Shown in pieces: positions 15,006 through 25,628 of a stretch of 26,196 nt of DNA (the first letter of the stretch is position 1; each line of letters opens with the position of its first letter). The stretch covers positions 1 to 26,196 of the forward strand of contig URTU01000015.1 in the NCBI GenBank assembly GCA_900550925.1, in the 5' to 3' direction. The notes below the pieces were generated by a model. That model searched no databases. It saw only the letters and a program-made list of their open reading frames with translations, and had not been told where the DNA came from. This stretch comes from an uncultured Alistipes sp. (GTDB taxonomy: Bacteria > Bacteroidota > Bacteroidia > Bacteroidales > Rikenellaceae). The translations under genes were made by a program, and so were the position numbers.

Positions 15006-16219
15006 CGTTCGTCGCGTCGCATTAGAATATCCATGAATCTGCTGCTCGGAATCGTTCCGTAGAAACCTTCGGCTGCTGCGAATTCATCGTAAGTCATGAC
15101 TTTGTCCGGCGTCAGGTCGGGAGCATTGATGATGAACGGAACCGGATCGGCCGTATGGGTACGCACGCTGCAAGGAGTCGGATGGTCCGGCAGCAGCGCT
15201 ATCGTGACCGGTTCGTCCCAACCGGAGGTCTGTTCGACGATGTGACGCACTACTCTGTTGTCGAGATACTCGATCGTACGGGTCTTGAGTTCAGCATCGC
15301 CCGCATGGCCCGCCTCGTCGCTCGCCTCGATGTGCAGATAGACGAAATCCTCATTCCGCAGGGCTTCTATCGCCGCCTGCGCCTTGCCTTCGTAGTTGGT
15401 GTCGTAGAGCCCCGTGGCACCTTCGACATCGATGCTGCGCAGACCGGCCAGTATTCCGATTCCCTTGATCAGATCGACGGCCGAAATCACCGAACCGCTG
15501 CGGATACCGTATTTCTCGGTCATGGCGCTCATTCTGGGACGGTAACCGGGCGACCAAGGCCATATCGAATTTGCCGGATCGAGGCCCGCGGCCCGACGGC
15601 GCCGGTTGACCGGATGGTCTGCCAGCAGCTCCTGAGAACGCAGGATAAGCCGGTTTATGAGTTCGGCTGTCTCTTCTGCCTCGGGCACGGCCGCCCGAAC
15701 GAGTTTGTCGGCAAACAGTGCTCCCGGGACATCGTGCGGCGGTGTGCAGATAATCCGCTTGTCCCCGCCCCGTATCTTTAGCAGATGGCGGTATGAAACG
15801 CCGCCGTAAAAATCCACGCCGTTTCCGCCCAGCTCCTTCTGCAGGAAGTCGATTTGTTCATGTGCCTCGGCGGTCGAGATATGTCCTCCGGAGTGGTTTT
15901 TGATACGCCCCTCCTCGATGGTAATTAGATTGCAGCGCATGACCATCTCTCCGTCACCGACCGCAACCCCCATGCTTGCCGCCTCGAGCGAGCCGCGCCC
16001 CTCGAATACCGACGGCACATCGTAACCCATGACTGCCAGATTTGCAATTTCGCTTCCCGGGGCGAACCCTTTGGGAATCGTATCCAGCATACCGCAACGC
16101 CCCGTACGTGCAAGCCGGTCGATATAAGGTTTCCGGGCCGCCTGCAGCGGAGTCTTGCCACCCAATTCGGGACAAGGCCTGTCGGCCATTCCATCCCCGA
16201 GTATGACGATGGTTTTCAT
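15002..16219 (-). CDS. Proposed homoserine kinase, iPGM/ApgM-like (alkaline phosphatase superfamily)
   Basis: The 405-residue product belongs to the cofactor-independent phosphoglycerate mutase-like family: ILGDGMADRP with metal-binding D9, GFAPGSEIANLAVMGYD with the likely phosphoryl-carrying Ser56, FEGRGSLEAASMGV, and the metal site LPDHPTPCSVRTHTADPVPF near the C-terminus. In Bacteroidetes and some other phyla that lack GHMP-type ThrB, such proteins sit between thrA and thrC and are annotated as a proposed homoserine kinase (TIGR02535 type). The location here, 19 nt after thrA and overlapping thrC by 4 nt, is exactly that arrangement. The role, making O-phosphohomoserine, is therefore inferred from context and family; a phosphoglycerate mutase activity is the alternative. 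Confidence 0.85.
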   Translation of the reverse strand: MKTIVILGDGMADRPCPELGGKTPLQAARKPYIDRLARTGRCGMLDTIPKGFAPGSEIANLAVMGYDVPSVFEGRGSLEAASMGVAVGDGEMVMRCNLITIEEGRIKNHSGGHISTAEAHEQIDFLQKELGGNGVDFYGGVSYRHLLKIRGGDKRIICTPPHDVPGALFADKLVRAAVPEAEETAELINRLILRSQELLADHPVNRRRRAAGLDPANSIWPWSPGYRPRMSAMTEKYGIRSGSVISAVDLIKGIGILAGLRSIDVEGATGLYDTNYEGKAQAAIEALRNEDFVYLHIEASDEAGHAGDAELKTRTIEYLDNRVVRHIVEQTSGWDEPVTIALLPDHPTPCSVRTHTADPVPFIINAPDLTPDKVMTYDEFAAAEGFYGTIPSSRFMDILMRRDER

Positions 16220-16238
16220 GATATAGTATGTAAAGGGA

Positions 16239-18674
16239 TTATCGTATGTTGGCGATGCTTATTATGTCGGCGAAAACACCTGCCGCCGTCACGCTTGCCC
16301 CGGCGCCGTAACCCTGTATCAGCATCGGGAACTCCTTGTAGCGTTCGGTAGTGATCGCTATGACGTTGTTGCTTCCCGAGAGGTTGTAGAACAGATTCGA
16401 CGGTTCGATCTCCTTCAGGCCGACCGAAGCCTTGCCGTTATCGAGTTCGGCCATGTACCGCCAGTGCAGACCTTTTGCCACAAGCTGTTTGCGTCTGGCT
16501 TCGAAATCGGCATCGAGTTCGGGCAATCTGCTCCAGAAGTCGTCGAGCGAACCCTCCAGATATTCATCCGGAATGATCGGCTGTTTGACCACATCCGACT
16601 GTTCGATACGGTATTCGGCCTCGCGCGACAGGATCACCAGTTTTCTCAGAACATCCATTCCGCTCAGGTCGACACGCGGGTCGGGCTCGGCATAACCGGC
16701 CTCGCAGGCCATTCGGACAGCACGGCTGAAGGGAACCTCGGCGCTCATGACATTGAAAATGTAGTTGAGCGTACCCGACAGCACCGCCTCGATGCGCAGG
16801 ATACGGTCGCCACTCTTGATCAGGTTGCCGATCGTATTGATTATGGGCAGTCCGGCACCGACATTTGTTTCGTAGAGGAACTTGATGCCGCGGTGACGGG
16901 CCGTGCGTTTCAGCCGGTCGTATATTTCGAATGACGATGATGCCGCGATCTTGTTCGCCGTCACCACCGAGACGTTCGCCTCGAGCAGCTGCTGATATGT
17001 TCCGGCAACCTCGCTGCTGGCCGTACAGTCAACGAATACTGAATTGAATATGTTGGTGCGGATGATCGCCTCCATGAACTTTTCTGACGACGATTCAACC
17101 TCCGATTCGGCCAGCTGCTGGCGGTAGGTCTGCAGGTCGATACCCTCGCGGTCGATGACCATCCTGTGCGAATTGGCTATGCCGACGACGTTGATTTTAA
17201 GCGAGTTTTCATCGGCGAGTTTCTGCTTCTGCTTGGCGATCTGATCCAGCAGGTTGCTGCCTACAAGCCCTACTCCCGCCACGAAGATGTTCAGTACCTG
17301 ATACTCCGACAGGAAGAAAGAATCGTGAATTACGTTCAGGGCCTTGCGCAGGCTTTCGAGCGTAATGACGAACGAAATGTTTGTCTCCGAAGCACCCTGC
17401 GCACACGCTATGACATTGATGCCGTTGCGGCCGAGCGTCCCGAACAGACGTCCGGCAATTCCCGGGGTATGCTTCATGTTCTCACCGACGATTGCCACCG
17501 TTGCCAGCCCGTGTTCGGCACGTATGCCGTTTATTTCGCCCTGCGAGATCTCCTTGGCGAATTCACGGCTCAGTTCGTTGACGGCCTTGTCGGCATCCGA
17601 CTCGCTGACGCCGATCGAGGTGGTATTCTCCGAAGCGGCCTGCGACACGAAGAAAACGCTGATACCGGCCTGTGCCAACGTTCTGAATATACGGTGGTTC
17701 ACACCGATCACGCCCACCATTCCGAGGCCCTGTATGGTCAGCAGGCAGGTATTGTTGATCGACGAAATACCCTTGATGCTCCGGTCATCCGAGTGGTGAT
17801 CATTCGAAATGAGCGTACCGGGGGCCGAAGCGTTGAACGTATTCTTGATCCGGATAGGGATATTCTTGTGATATACCGGGAATATCGTCGGCGGGTAGAC
17901 GACCTTTGCACCGAAGTTGCACAACTCGGTTGCTTCGGCAAATGTCAGGTGGTCGATTACATATGCAGCATTTATGACACGCGGGTCGGCCGTCATGAAT
18001 CCGTCGACATCGGTCCATATCTCGAGCATCGAGGCATCGAGCGCTGCCGCAACAATCGCCGCCGTATAGTCGGAACCGCCGCGGCCGAGGTTTGTGACAT
18101 CGTCCGAATCGCGGTCCGAGGAGATGAACCCGCCCATGACCGTAATTCTGGCTGTCGGATCGATTGCCTTTCGGATCAGTTCGTTGGTTGTCTCGAAGTC
18201 GACGATATGCTTGTTGAAATAGTGCGTAGTCTTGACGATCTTTCGCGAATCCTTCAACTCCGCCCCGTCGATCACCGTCGATATTATTGTCGACGACAGC
18301 CGTTCGCCGTAACTTACAATTGTATCCTTGGTCTTCGCCGAAAGGTCCTTGATCAGGTAGACGCCCTTGTAGATGTTCGAAAGTTCGTCGAGCATGGCAT
18401 CGACCTTTTCGGTAACGTTTTTTGCGCGGTCGCTTGTCCCGAGCAGTTCGGCAATGGCGGTATGGTGTTTCTCAATGATGATCTGCAGTTCGTCGGTATA
18501 TGATGTCGAGCCCTCGGATGCCATGACGGCGGTCTTTATCAGGCGGTCTGTTATGCCGCCCATTGCGGATACCACGACTACGGTATTTTCGGTCGAGCGT
18601 TCGACTATCTCCTTGACTTTCAGCATTGCCGAGGCGGAACCTACGGATGTTCCGCCGAACTTCATCACTTTCAT
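16239..18674 (-). CDS. thrA: Bifunctional aspartate kinase / homoserine dehydrogenase
   Basis: The 811-residue fusion has an N-terminal aspartokinase domain (KFGGTSV at 5-11, NLGRGGSDYTA at 195-205, WTDVDGFMTADPR at 220-232), two ACT regulatory segments (about 310-450, including GVNHRIFRTLAQAGISVFFVSQA and GIAGRLFGTLGRNGINVIACAQGASE), and a C-terminal homoserine dehydrogenase with the NAD(P)-binding GVGLVGS near 467-473, a VTANKIA segment and EAVLSGTLNYIF. It catalyses the first and third steps from aspartate to homoserine; ACT domains of this family usually give threonine inhibition. It is the first gene of the threonine operon and has its own promoter. Only about 25-30 nt separate the predicted start of transcription from the ATG, leaving no room for an attenuator leader peptide. 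Confidence 0.96.
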   Translation of the reverse strand: MKVMKFGGTSVGSASAMLKVKEIVERSTENTVVVVSAMGGITDRLIKTAVMASEGSTSYTDELQIIIEKHHTAIAELLGTSDRAKNVTEKVDAMLDELSNIYKGVYLIKDLSAKTKDTIVSYGERLSSTIISTVIDGAELKDSRKIVKTTHYFNKHIVDFETTNELIRKAIDPTARITVMGGFISSDRDSDDVTNLGRGGSDYTAAIVAAALDASMLEIWTDVDGFMTADPRVINAAYVIDHLTFAEATELCNFGAKVVYPPTIFPVYHKNIPIRIKNTFNASAPGTLISNDHHSDDRSIKGISSINNTCLLTIQGLGMVGVIGVNHRIFRTLAQAGISVFFVSQAASENTTSIGVSESDADKAVNELSREFAKEISQGEINGIRAEHGLATVAIVGENMKHTPGIAGRLFGTLGRNGINVIACAQGASETNISFVITLESLRKALNVIHDSFFLSEYQVLNIFVAGVGLVGSNLLDQIAKQKQKLADENSLKINVVGIANSHRMVIDREGIDLQTYRQQLAESEVESSSEKFMEAIIRTNIFNSVFVDCTASSEVAGTYQQLLEANVSVVTANKIAASSSFEIYDRLKRTARHRGIKFLYETNVGAGLPIINTIGNLIKSGDRILRIEAVLSGTLNYIFNVMSAEVPFSRAVRMACEAGYAEPDPRVDLSGMDVLRKLVILSREAEYRIEQSDVVKQPIIPDEYLEGSLDDFWSRLPELDADFEARRKQLVAKGLHWRYMAELDNGKASVGLKEIEPSNLFYNLSGSNNVIAITTERYKEFPMLIQGYGAGASVTAAGVFADIISIANIR

Positions 18675-18706
18675 CTTCGATCAGTTTTTTATGAAATTTT
18701 GCCGTG

Positions 18707-18736
18707 CAATTTTATAAAAAATTTATAAAAAAACAA
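18707..18736 (-). promoter_or_regulatory. Promoter of the threonine operon
   Basis: On the minus strand TTG (18736-18734) is followed after exactly 19 nt by TAAAATTG (18714-18707), one base from TAnnTTTG. The spacer is very AT-rich. It lies 33 nt upstream of the thrA start codon. Confidence 0.6.
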
Positions 18737-18859
18737 CTTTTTGTAAGCAAATAATGGCGCACGCAACCTTATGCCGATCAATACATGATTGACATACAAT
18801 CGATTACGCAAATAAAAAACTGTAAGTTTACCGATAGTTTTGCGGACGATAAAGAGAGG

Positions 18860-20650
<1,791 letters not shown>

Positions 20651-20675
20651 GCGGGGAATTCGTTATTTCGCAGCG

Positions 20676-20683
20676 CAAATATA
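20676..20683 (-). promoter_or_regulatory. -7 element (TATATTTG) for lepA
   Basis: A perfect TAnnTTTG match lies 26-33 nt upstream of the lepA ATG, giving a leader of about 20 nt. No TTG is seen at the expected -33 position. Confidence 0.6.
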
Positions 20684-20833
20684 CTAAATTTTACGATTAT
20701 TCGGGGCATTGACCGCCAAAGCCGTGCCAACTCGCTGTCGCCGGGCCTCTGAAAACCGTCGGATCGCGGCGAGGAACCAGTCTCGGGAGCGATTGCCGAC
20801 AGATACCCAAAAAAAATGTTTTGCCGGAAAGGG

Positions 20834-20865
20834 TTTGCGAGTCTCATTTATTTGCAATACATTTG
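20834..20865 (+). promoter_or_regulatory. Promoter of lysA-transporter operon
   Basis: TTTG (20834-20837) and TACATTTG (20858-20865) are separated by 20 nt, an excellent fit to the Bacteroidetes -33/-7 consensus. Transcription would start near 20872, about 20 nt before the lysA ATG. Confidence 0.75.
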
Positions 20866-20890
20866 CCCCGAACTACCAACCCGGCTGTAT

Positions 20891-22054
20891 ATGTTGAGCA
20901 AGAAAATCACGGACCGGCTGTCTGATTTCAGGACGCCGTTTTACCTCTATGACATGGGGTTGCTTGAAAGGACATTGCAAAGTGTCGTATCGGAGGCCGC
21001 CAAGTACGGATTTCACATACATTATGCCATCAAAGCCAATTTCGACGACCGTCTGCTCGCGCTGATCCGCAAGCACGGACTCGGTATCGACTGCGTGAGC
21101 GGAAACGAGGTCCGCAAGGCCGTCGAATCGGGATTCGACCCGCAAACGGTGGTCTATGCCGGCGTGGGCAAGAGCGACGACGAGATCCGCTACTCGATCC
21201 AACAGAACATACTCGCATTCAACTGCGAATCGCGGCAGGAACTTCAGGTGATCGATTCGATAGCCCGTTCGATGGGACGCGTTGTGGATGTGGCTCTGCG
21301 CATCAACCCCGACGTCGACCCGCATACGCACAAATATATAGCTACCGGCCACGGCGACAGCAAGTTCGGGGTCTCATACAAAGAGATTGACGAGGTGTGC
21401 GCCGAACTGCACGAATACCGTAACATACGCATCGTGGGGCTGCATTTCCATGTCGGTTCGCAGATCCTCGACATGCATGTCTTCGAGAACCTGTGCCACC
21501 GCGTCAACGATATCCGCCGCTGGTTCGAGAGCCGCGGGTTCGAACTCGAACATCTCAACATGGGCGGCGGCCTGGGAATCAACTACGACGATCCCGACGC
21601 AACTCCAATACCTGATTTTGCAACCTATTTCGCACTCTTCGCCCGCGAACTCGAACACGAAGGCAAAAGGGTGCATTTCGAACTGGGGCGCTCGATCGTG
21701 GGTCAGTGCGGCGAACTGATCAGCCGCGTACTCTACAACAAGACCACCCCGAGCGGCCGCCATGTAGCCATCATCGATGCCAGCATGACCGAACTGCTGC
21801 GTCCGGCACTCTACGGGGCACGGCACCGGATCATCAACCTGACCCCGCACGCCGACGGCCAGCAGATCCCGTACATGGTCGCCGGCACGGTCTGCGAATC
21901 CTCCGACATCTTTGCCCGCGATGCCGTTCTGCCCGAACTGCGGCGCGGCGACCTGGTCGCAATCGAATCGGCCGGCGCATACGGCATGTCGATGGCCTCG
22001 TGTTACAACCTGCACAACCTGCCCACCGCTGTCTACAGCGATGAGATCCAATAA
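20891..22054 (+). CDS. lysA: Diaminopimelate decarboxylase
   Basis: The 387-residue fold-type III PLP decarboxylase makes lysine from meso-diaminopimelate. Visible features are YAIKAN with the PLP lysine K48, HVGSQI (187-192), the glycine loop MGGGLGINY (224-232), FELGRSIV (263-270, E-x-G-R pattern), CESSD with C335 reaching the neighbouring active site in the dimer, and ESAGAYGMSM (359-368). The ATG at 20891 is preferred: the open frame extends upstream to 20816, but that extension runs through the promoter. Length is slightly short relative to the roughly 415 residues of E. coli LysA but normal for Bacteroidetes. It shares a transcript with the transporter gene 12 nt downstream. Confidence 0.94.
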   Translation: MLSKKITDRLSDFRTPFYLYDMGLLERTLQSVVSEAAKYGFHIHYAIKANFDDRLLALIRKHGLGIDCVSGNEVRKAVESGFDPQTVVYAGVGKSDDEIRYSIQQNILAFNCESRQELQVIDSIARSMGRVVDVALRINPDVDPHTHKYIATGHGDSKFGVSYKEIDEVCAELHEYRNIRIVGLHFHVGSQILDMHVFENLCHRVNDIRRWFESRGFELEHLNMGGGLGINYDDPDATPIPDFATYFALFARELEHEGKRVHFELGRSIVGQCGELISRVLYNKTTPSGRHVAIIDASMTELLRPALYGARHRIINLTPHADGQQIPYMVAGTVCESSDIFARDAVLPELRRGDLVAIESAGAYGMSMASCYNLHNLPTAVYSDEIQ

Positions 22055-22066
22055 ACAAAAGATTAT

Positions 22067-22963
22067 ATGTGGTTAATATTTGCATTTGCATCGGCAGCGC
22101 TGCTCGGATGCTATGACATATGCAAGAAACGCGCGTTGAGACACAATGCGGTTCTGCCCGTACTGTTTTTCAATACGTTCTTCTCATCGATCATCTTCCT
22201 GCCGCTTATCCTCTCGTCGCTTTTCGGGTGGAATCTGGCGGCAGGAACCATCTTCGAAGTGCCGACCGCCGGCCTGAAAGAACATGCATACGTCATCATA
22301 AAGTCCTGTATCGTGCTCACTTCATGGCTGTTCGGTTATTTTGCCATGAAGCACCTCCCCATCACCATCGTCGGCCCGATCAATGCCACACGTCCGTGCG
22401 GCGTGCTGCTCGGCGCCATGCTCATCTTCGGCGAACGGCTCAATGCATACCAGTGGGTCGGCGTGATCCTGGCCATCACGGCAATCTTCCTGCTGAGCTT
22501 CTCGAGCCGCAAGGAGGGTATCGACTTCAAACACAACAAATGGATCCTGTGCCTGCTCATCGCGGCCATCGCGGCCATCGCCAGCGGCTTGTACGACAAG
22601 TTCATCATGAAGCACCTCGAACCGATGTTCGTGCAGGCATGGTGCAACTTCTACCTGGCTATCATCATGGGAGGCGTCCTGCTGGCACTGTGGTATCCGA
22701 ACCGCGCTACGGCCCGTTTCCACTGGACATGGATCATCGTTCTGGTACCGATATTCCTGGCCATCGCCGACTTCTTCTACTTCTACTCGCTCAGTCTCGA
22801 AGGCTCGATGATCTCGATCGTCTCGATGGTCCGCCGCAGTTCGGTGATCATATCGTTTCTCGGCGGCGCACTCATCTTCCACGAGCGCAACGTCAAGAAC
22901 AAGGCGGCCGGTTTGCTGCTGATTCTGATCGGCATGATTTTCCTCTATTTCGGTTCGAAGTAG
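22067..22963 (+). CDS. EamA/DMT-family transporter (10 TM segments)
   Basis: The 298-residue product is almost wholly hydrophobic with about ten membrane helices in two halves, the drug/metabolite transporter (EamA) pattern. Landmarks are LPITIVGPINATRPCGVLLGAMLIFGERLNAYQWVGVILAITAIFLLSF at the end of the first half and SMISIVSMVRRSSVIISFLGGALIFHERNVKNKAAGLLLILIGMIFLYFGS at the end of the second, each with the usual (G/H)ER before the final helix. It starts 12 nt after lysA with no promoter between, so the two are co-transcribed. DMT members move amino acids, metabolites or nucleotide sugars across the inner membrane. A role in moving lysine or a related diamine is plausible from context but not shown. 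Confidence 0.88.
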   Translation: MWLIFAFASAALLGCYDICKKRALRHNAVLPVLFFNTFFSSIIFLPLILSSLFGWNLAAGTIFEVPTAGLKEHAYVIIKSCIVLTSWLFGYFAMKHLPITIVGPINATRPCGVLLGAMLIFGERLNAYQWVGVILAITAIFLLSFSSRKEGIDFKHNKWILCLLIAAIAAIASGLYDKFIMKHLEPMFVQAWCNFYLAIIMGGVLLALWYPNRATARFHWTWIIVLVPIFLAIADFFYFYSLSLEGSMISIVSMVRRSSVIISFLGGALIFHERNVKNKAAGLLLILIGMIFLYFGSK

Positions 22964-23025
22964 CCGCTCGGAATTCGAATGAGTTAATTCTCGGCCCGAA
23001 GGTATCCGTTTTACGAGAATTTTTA

Positions 23026-23033
23026 TAATTTTG
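23026..23033 (+). promoter_or_regulatory. -7 element (TAATTTTG) for pheT
   Basis: TAATTTTG fits TAnnTTTG perfectly, 50-57 nt before the pheT ATG; no clear TTG at -33. The sequence GTACGAA occurs at 23033 and again at 23054 in the leader. Confidence 0.5.
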
Positions 23034-23082
23034 TACGAATTTTAACCGCATCCGTACGAAACGATAAATATTTATACATACG

Positions 23083-25546
23083 ATGAACATATCTTATAAT
23101 TGGCTTAAAAACTACATCGCAACCGATCTGCCCGCCGAGAAGATCGCAGAGATCCTGACGGACATCGGTCTGGAGGTCGAATCGTTCGAAAAGGTCGAAA
23201 CCGTCCGCGGCGGCCTGAGCGGCGTTGTCGTGGCACAGGTGCTCACGTGCGTCGACCACCCCGATTCGGATCACCTGCACATCACCACGGTGGATGTCGG
23301 CAGCGGCGAACCGTTGCAGATCATCTGCGGCGCCAAGAATGTCAGGGCCGGGCAGAAGGTTCTCTGCGCAACGATAAATACGGTACTCTATCCGGCCGGT
23401 GCGACCGAAGGTTTTAAGATCAAGAAGAGCAAGATACGCGGTGTCGAATCATTCGGCATGCTGTGCGCCGAGGACGAACTGGGCATCGGTTCGGACCACG
23501 CCGGAATCATGGAGCTGCCCGACGATGCTCCGGTAGGCATGCCGGCAAAGGAGTACCTCGACATCAAGGATGACTGGCTGATCGGAATCGGACTGACCCC
23601 GAACCGCATCGATGCCGCTTCGCATATCGGTGTGGCACGCGACCTGGCGGCCTACCTGCGTTCGCGCGGCGAGGATGTCAAGGTCGAGTGGCCTTCGGTC
23701 GAGGGATTCTCGGTCGACAACCATGACCTGCCGATTTCGGTCGAAGTGGCCGATCCGGTTGCTGCTCCGCGCTATGCCGGCGTAACGATTCCCGGCTGCC
23801 GCCTCGCCCCGTCGCCCGACTGGATGCAGGATGCCCTGCGGGCCGTCGGCATAAACCCGAAGAACAACCTCGTCGACATAACCAACTACGTACTCTTCGA
23901 ACTCGGACAGCCGCTACATGCCTTCGACGCCGACAAGATCGAGGGTGGGCGTGTCGTAGTCCGCACGTGCGAGGAGGGTACGCCCTTCGTAACGCTGGAC
24001 GGCGTCGAGCGCAAACTCTCGTCGCAGGACCTGATGATCTGCAACGCCGTACGCCCGATGTGTATCGCCGGAGTCTTCGGCGGACTCGATGCCGGCGTAA
24101 GCGACTCGACGACCAACATATTCCTCGAAAGCGCATATTTCAATCCGGTATGGGTGCGCAAAACAGCCCGCCGTCACGGTCTGAATACCGATTCCTCATT
24201 CCGTTTCGAACGCGGCATCGACCCGCAGCGTACGGTCTATGCCCTCAAGCGTGCGGCTCTGCTGTTCCGCGAGCTGGCCGGCGGAAAGATCTCGTCGGAG
24301 ATCGTCGACATCTATCCGAATCCAGTCGGCGACTTCCGGTTCAACATCTCGTTTGCACGCATCAATGCCCTGATCGGAAAGGTGATTCCCGAACAGACCG
24401 TCCGCAACATCCTGGCGGCACTGGAGGTCAAGATCGAAGCCGAGCATAACGGCGTACTGTCGGTGGCCGTACCGCCCTACCGTGTCGACGTTCAGCGCGA
24501 GGCCGACCTGATCGAGGATATACTGCGAATCTACGGATACAACAACGTCGAGATTCCGGAGCACGTCAACTCGACGCTCTCCTACCAGCCGCGTCCCGAC
24601 AAGAACCGTCTGGTAAATATTATTTCGGATCTGCTCTCGGACAACGGTTTTGTGGAGATCATGAGCAACTCGCTGACCAAGGCGGCCTATTACGAGGGTC
24701 TCGACAGTTTCCCCGCCGAACACTGCGTACGGATACTGAATCCGTTGAGCGCCGATCTGAATGTCCTGCGCCAGACGCTGCTGTTCAATGCGCTGGAGGC
24801 CGTGCAGCTCAACGTCAACCACCGCAACGGCGACCTGAAACTATATGAATTCGGCAACTGCTACTTCTTCAACGAATCGGCCGATGCCTCGAAGAACCCG
24901 CTCGACCGCTATTCCGAGGGTTACCGGTTGGCACTGACCGTTACGGGAGCCGCCGTCACGCCGTCGTGGAACGTGCGGCCCGAACAGTCGAGCTTCTTCA
25001 CGTTGCGCAGCTACGCCGAACGGATTCTGAAACGGCTGGGCATCGACATCTACTCGTTGCGGAGCACCGAGATCCAGAACGACATTTTTGCCGATGCACT
25101 GTCGGTCGAGATCAACGGAAAGCCGCTCCTGCAGATGGGTGCCGTAACCTCGAAGATACGTTCGATGTTCGACCTGAAGCAGGAGGTTTACTATCTCGAG
25201 TTGGATTTCGACCGTCTGGTCAAGGCTACCAAGAAACATACGGTCGCTGCCGAGGAGCTGCCAAAGTTCCCCGAAGTGAAACGTGACCTGTCGCTTCTTG
25301 TGCCGGAAGATGTCACCTTCGCCCGTCTGCGCGAAATCGCCTTTGCAACCGAGAAACGCCTGCTGAAGCGTCTCGCTGTTCGATGTATACCAGGGCGACA
25401 AGCTGCCGGCCGGCAAGAAATCCTACGCTCTGAATTTCGTGCTGGAGGATCGCAACCAGACTCTTACGGACAAGATCATTGACCGCACGATGTCCAACCT
25501 GGTCGAGCAGTTCGAACGCCAGGCAGGCGCCCAGGTAAGATCCTGA
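23083..25546 (+). pseudogene. pheT: Phenylalanine-tRNA ligase beta subunit, with frameshift near the 3' end
   Basis: The protein is PheT, the beta subunit of the alpha2-beta2 enzyme that charges tRNA-Phe. In order it shows an N-terminal EMAP-type tRNA-binding OB domain (about 40-150: VDHPDSDHLHITTVDVG, ICGAKNVRAGQKV, MLCAEDELGIG), the B3/B4 editing region, the B5 domain (about 410-475), the catalytic-like core (about 500-690) and a C-terminal FDX-ACB anticodon-binding fold (from about 725: LPKFPEVKRDLSLLVPEDVTF). The first frame is PheT-like to about R763 (25371) and then runs into unrelated sequence, stopping at 25482. The true C-terminus continues in the +1 frame from CTG at 25376 (LFDVYQGDKLPAGKKSYALNFVLEDRNQTLTDK...) to TGA at 25544-25546. 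Restoring one GT dinucleotide at CGTC (CGTGTC) would give a normal 821-residue protein. Because pheT is essential, a sequencing or assembly error is the first explanation. Confidence 0.9.
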
Positions 25547-25628
25547 ACAGAACAGCGGGGGGGGGAGCGAAAAAAGAAAAATTCAGCCTGACCAACAAGC
25601 AGAAACAAAAAAACACTACCCAACATAC
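25547..25628 (+). other. pheT-guaA spacer with G9 tract
   Basis: The 82-nt spacer contains a run of nine G residues (25557-25565), then an A-rich stretch up to the guaA ATG. No TAnnTTTG promoter or terminator hairpin is visible, so guaA may be read from the pheT transcript. The G-run is a typical site for length variation or for sequencing error. Confidence 0.5.

Noticed and set aside
17166..18503. 445-codon plus-strand open frame opposite thrA
   Set aside because: Antisense shadow of thrA, with low-complexity Arg/Asp/Val-rich composition and no family match.
20816..20890. Longer N-terminus for lysA
   Set aside because: The extra codons overlap the promoter (20834-20865), and the family N-terminus begins at the ATG at 20891.
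25372..25380. Programmed ribosomal frameshift signal in pheT
   Set aside because: No slippery heptamer, rare-codon/stop shift site or obvious downstream structure was seen, and pheT is not known to use recoding; an error or mutation is simpler.
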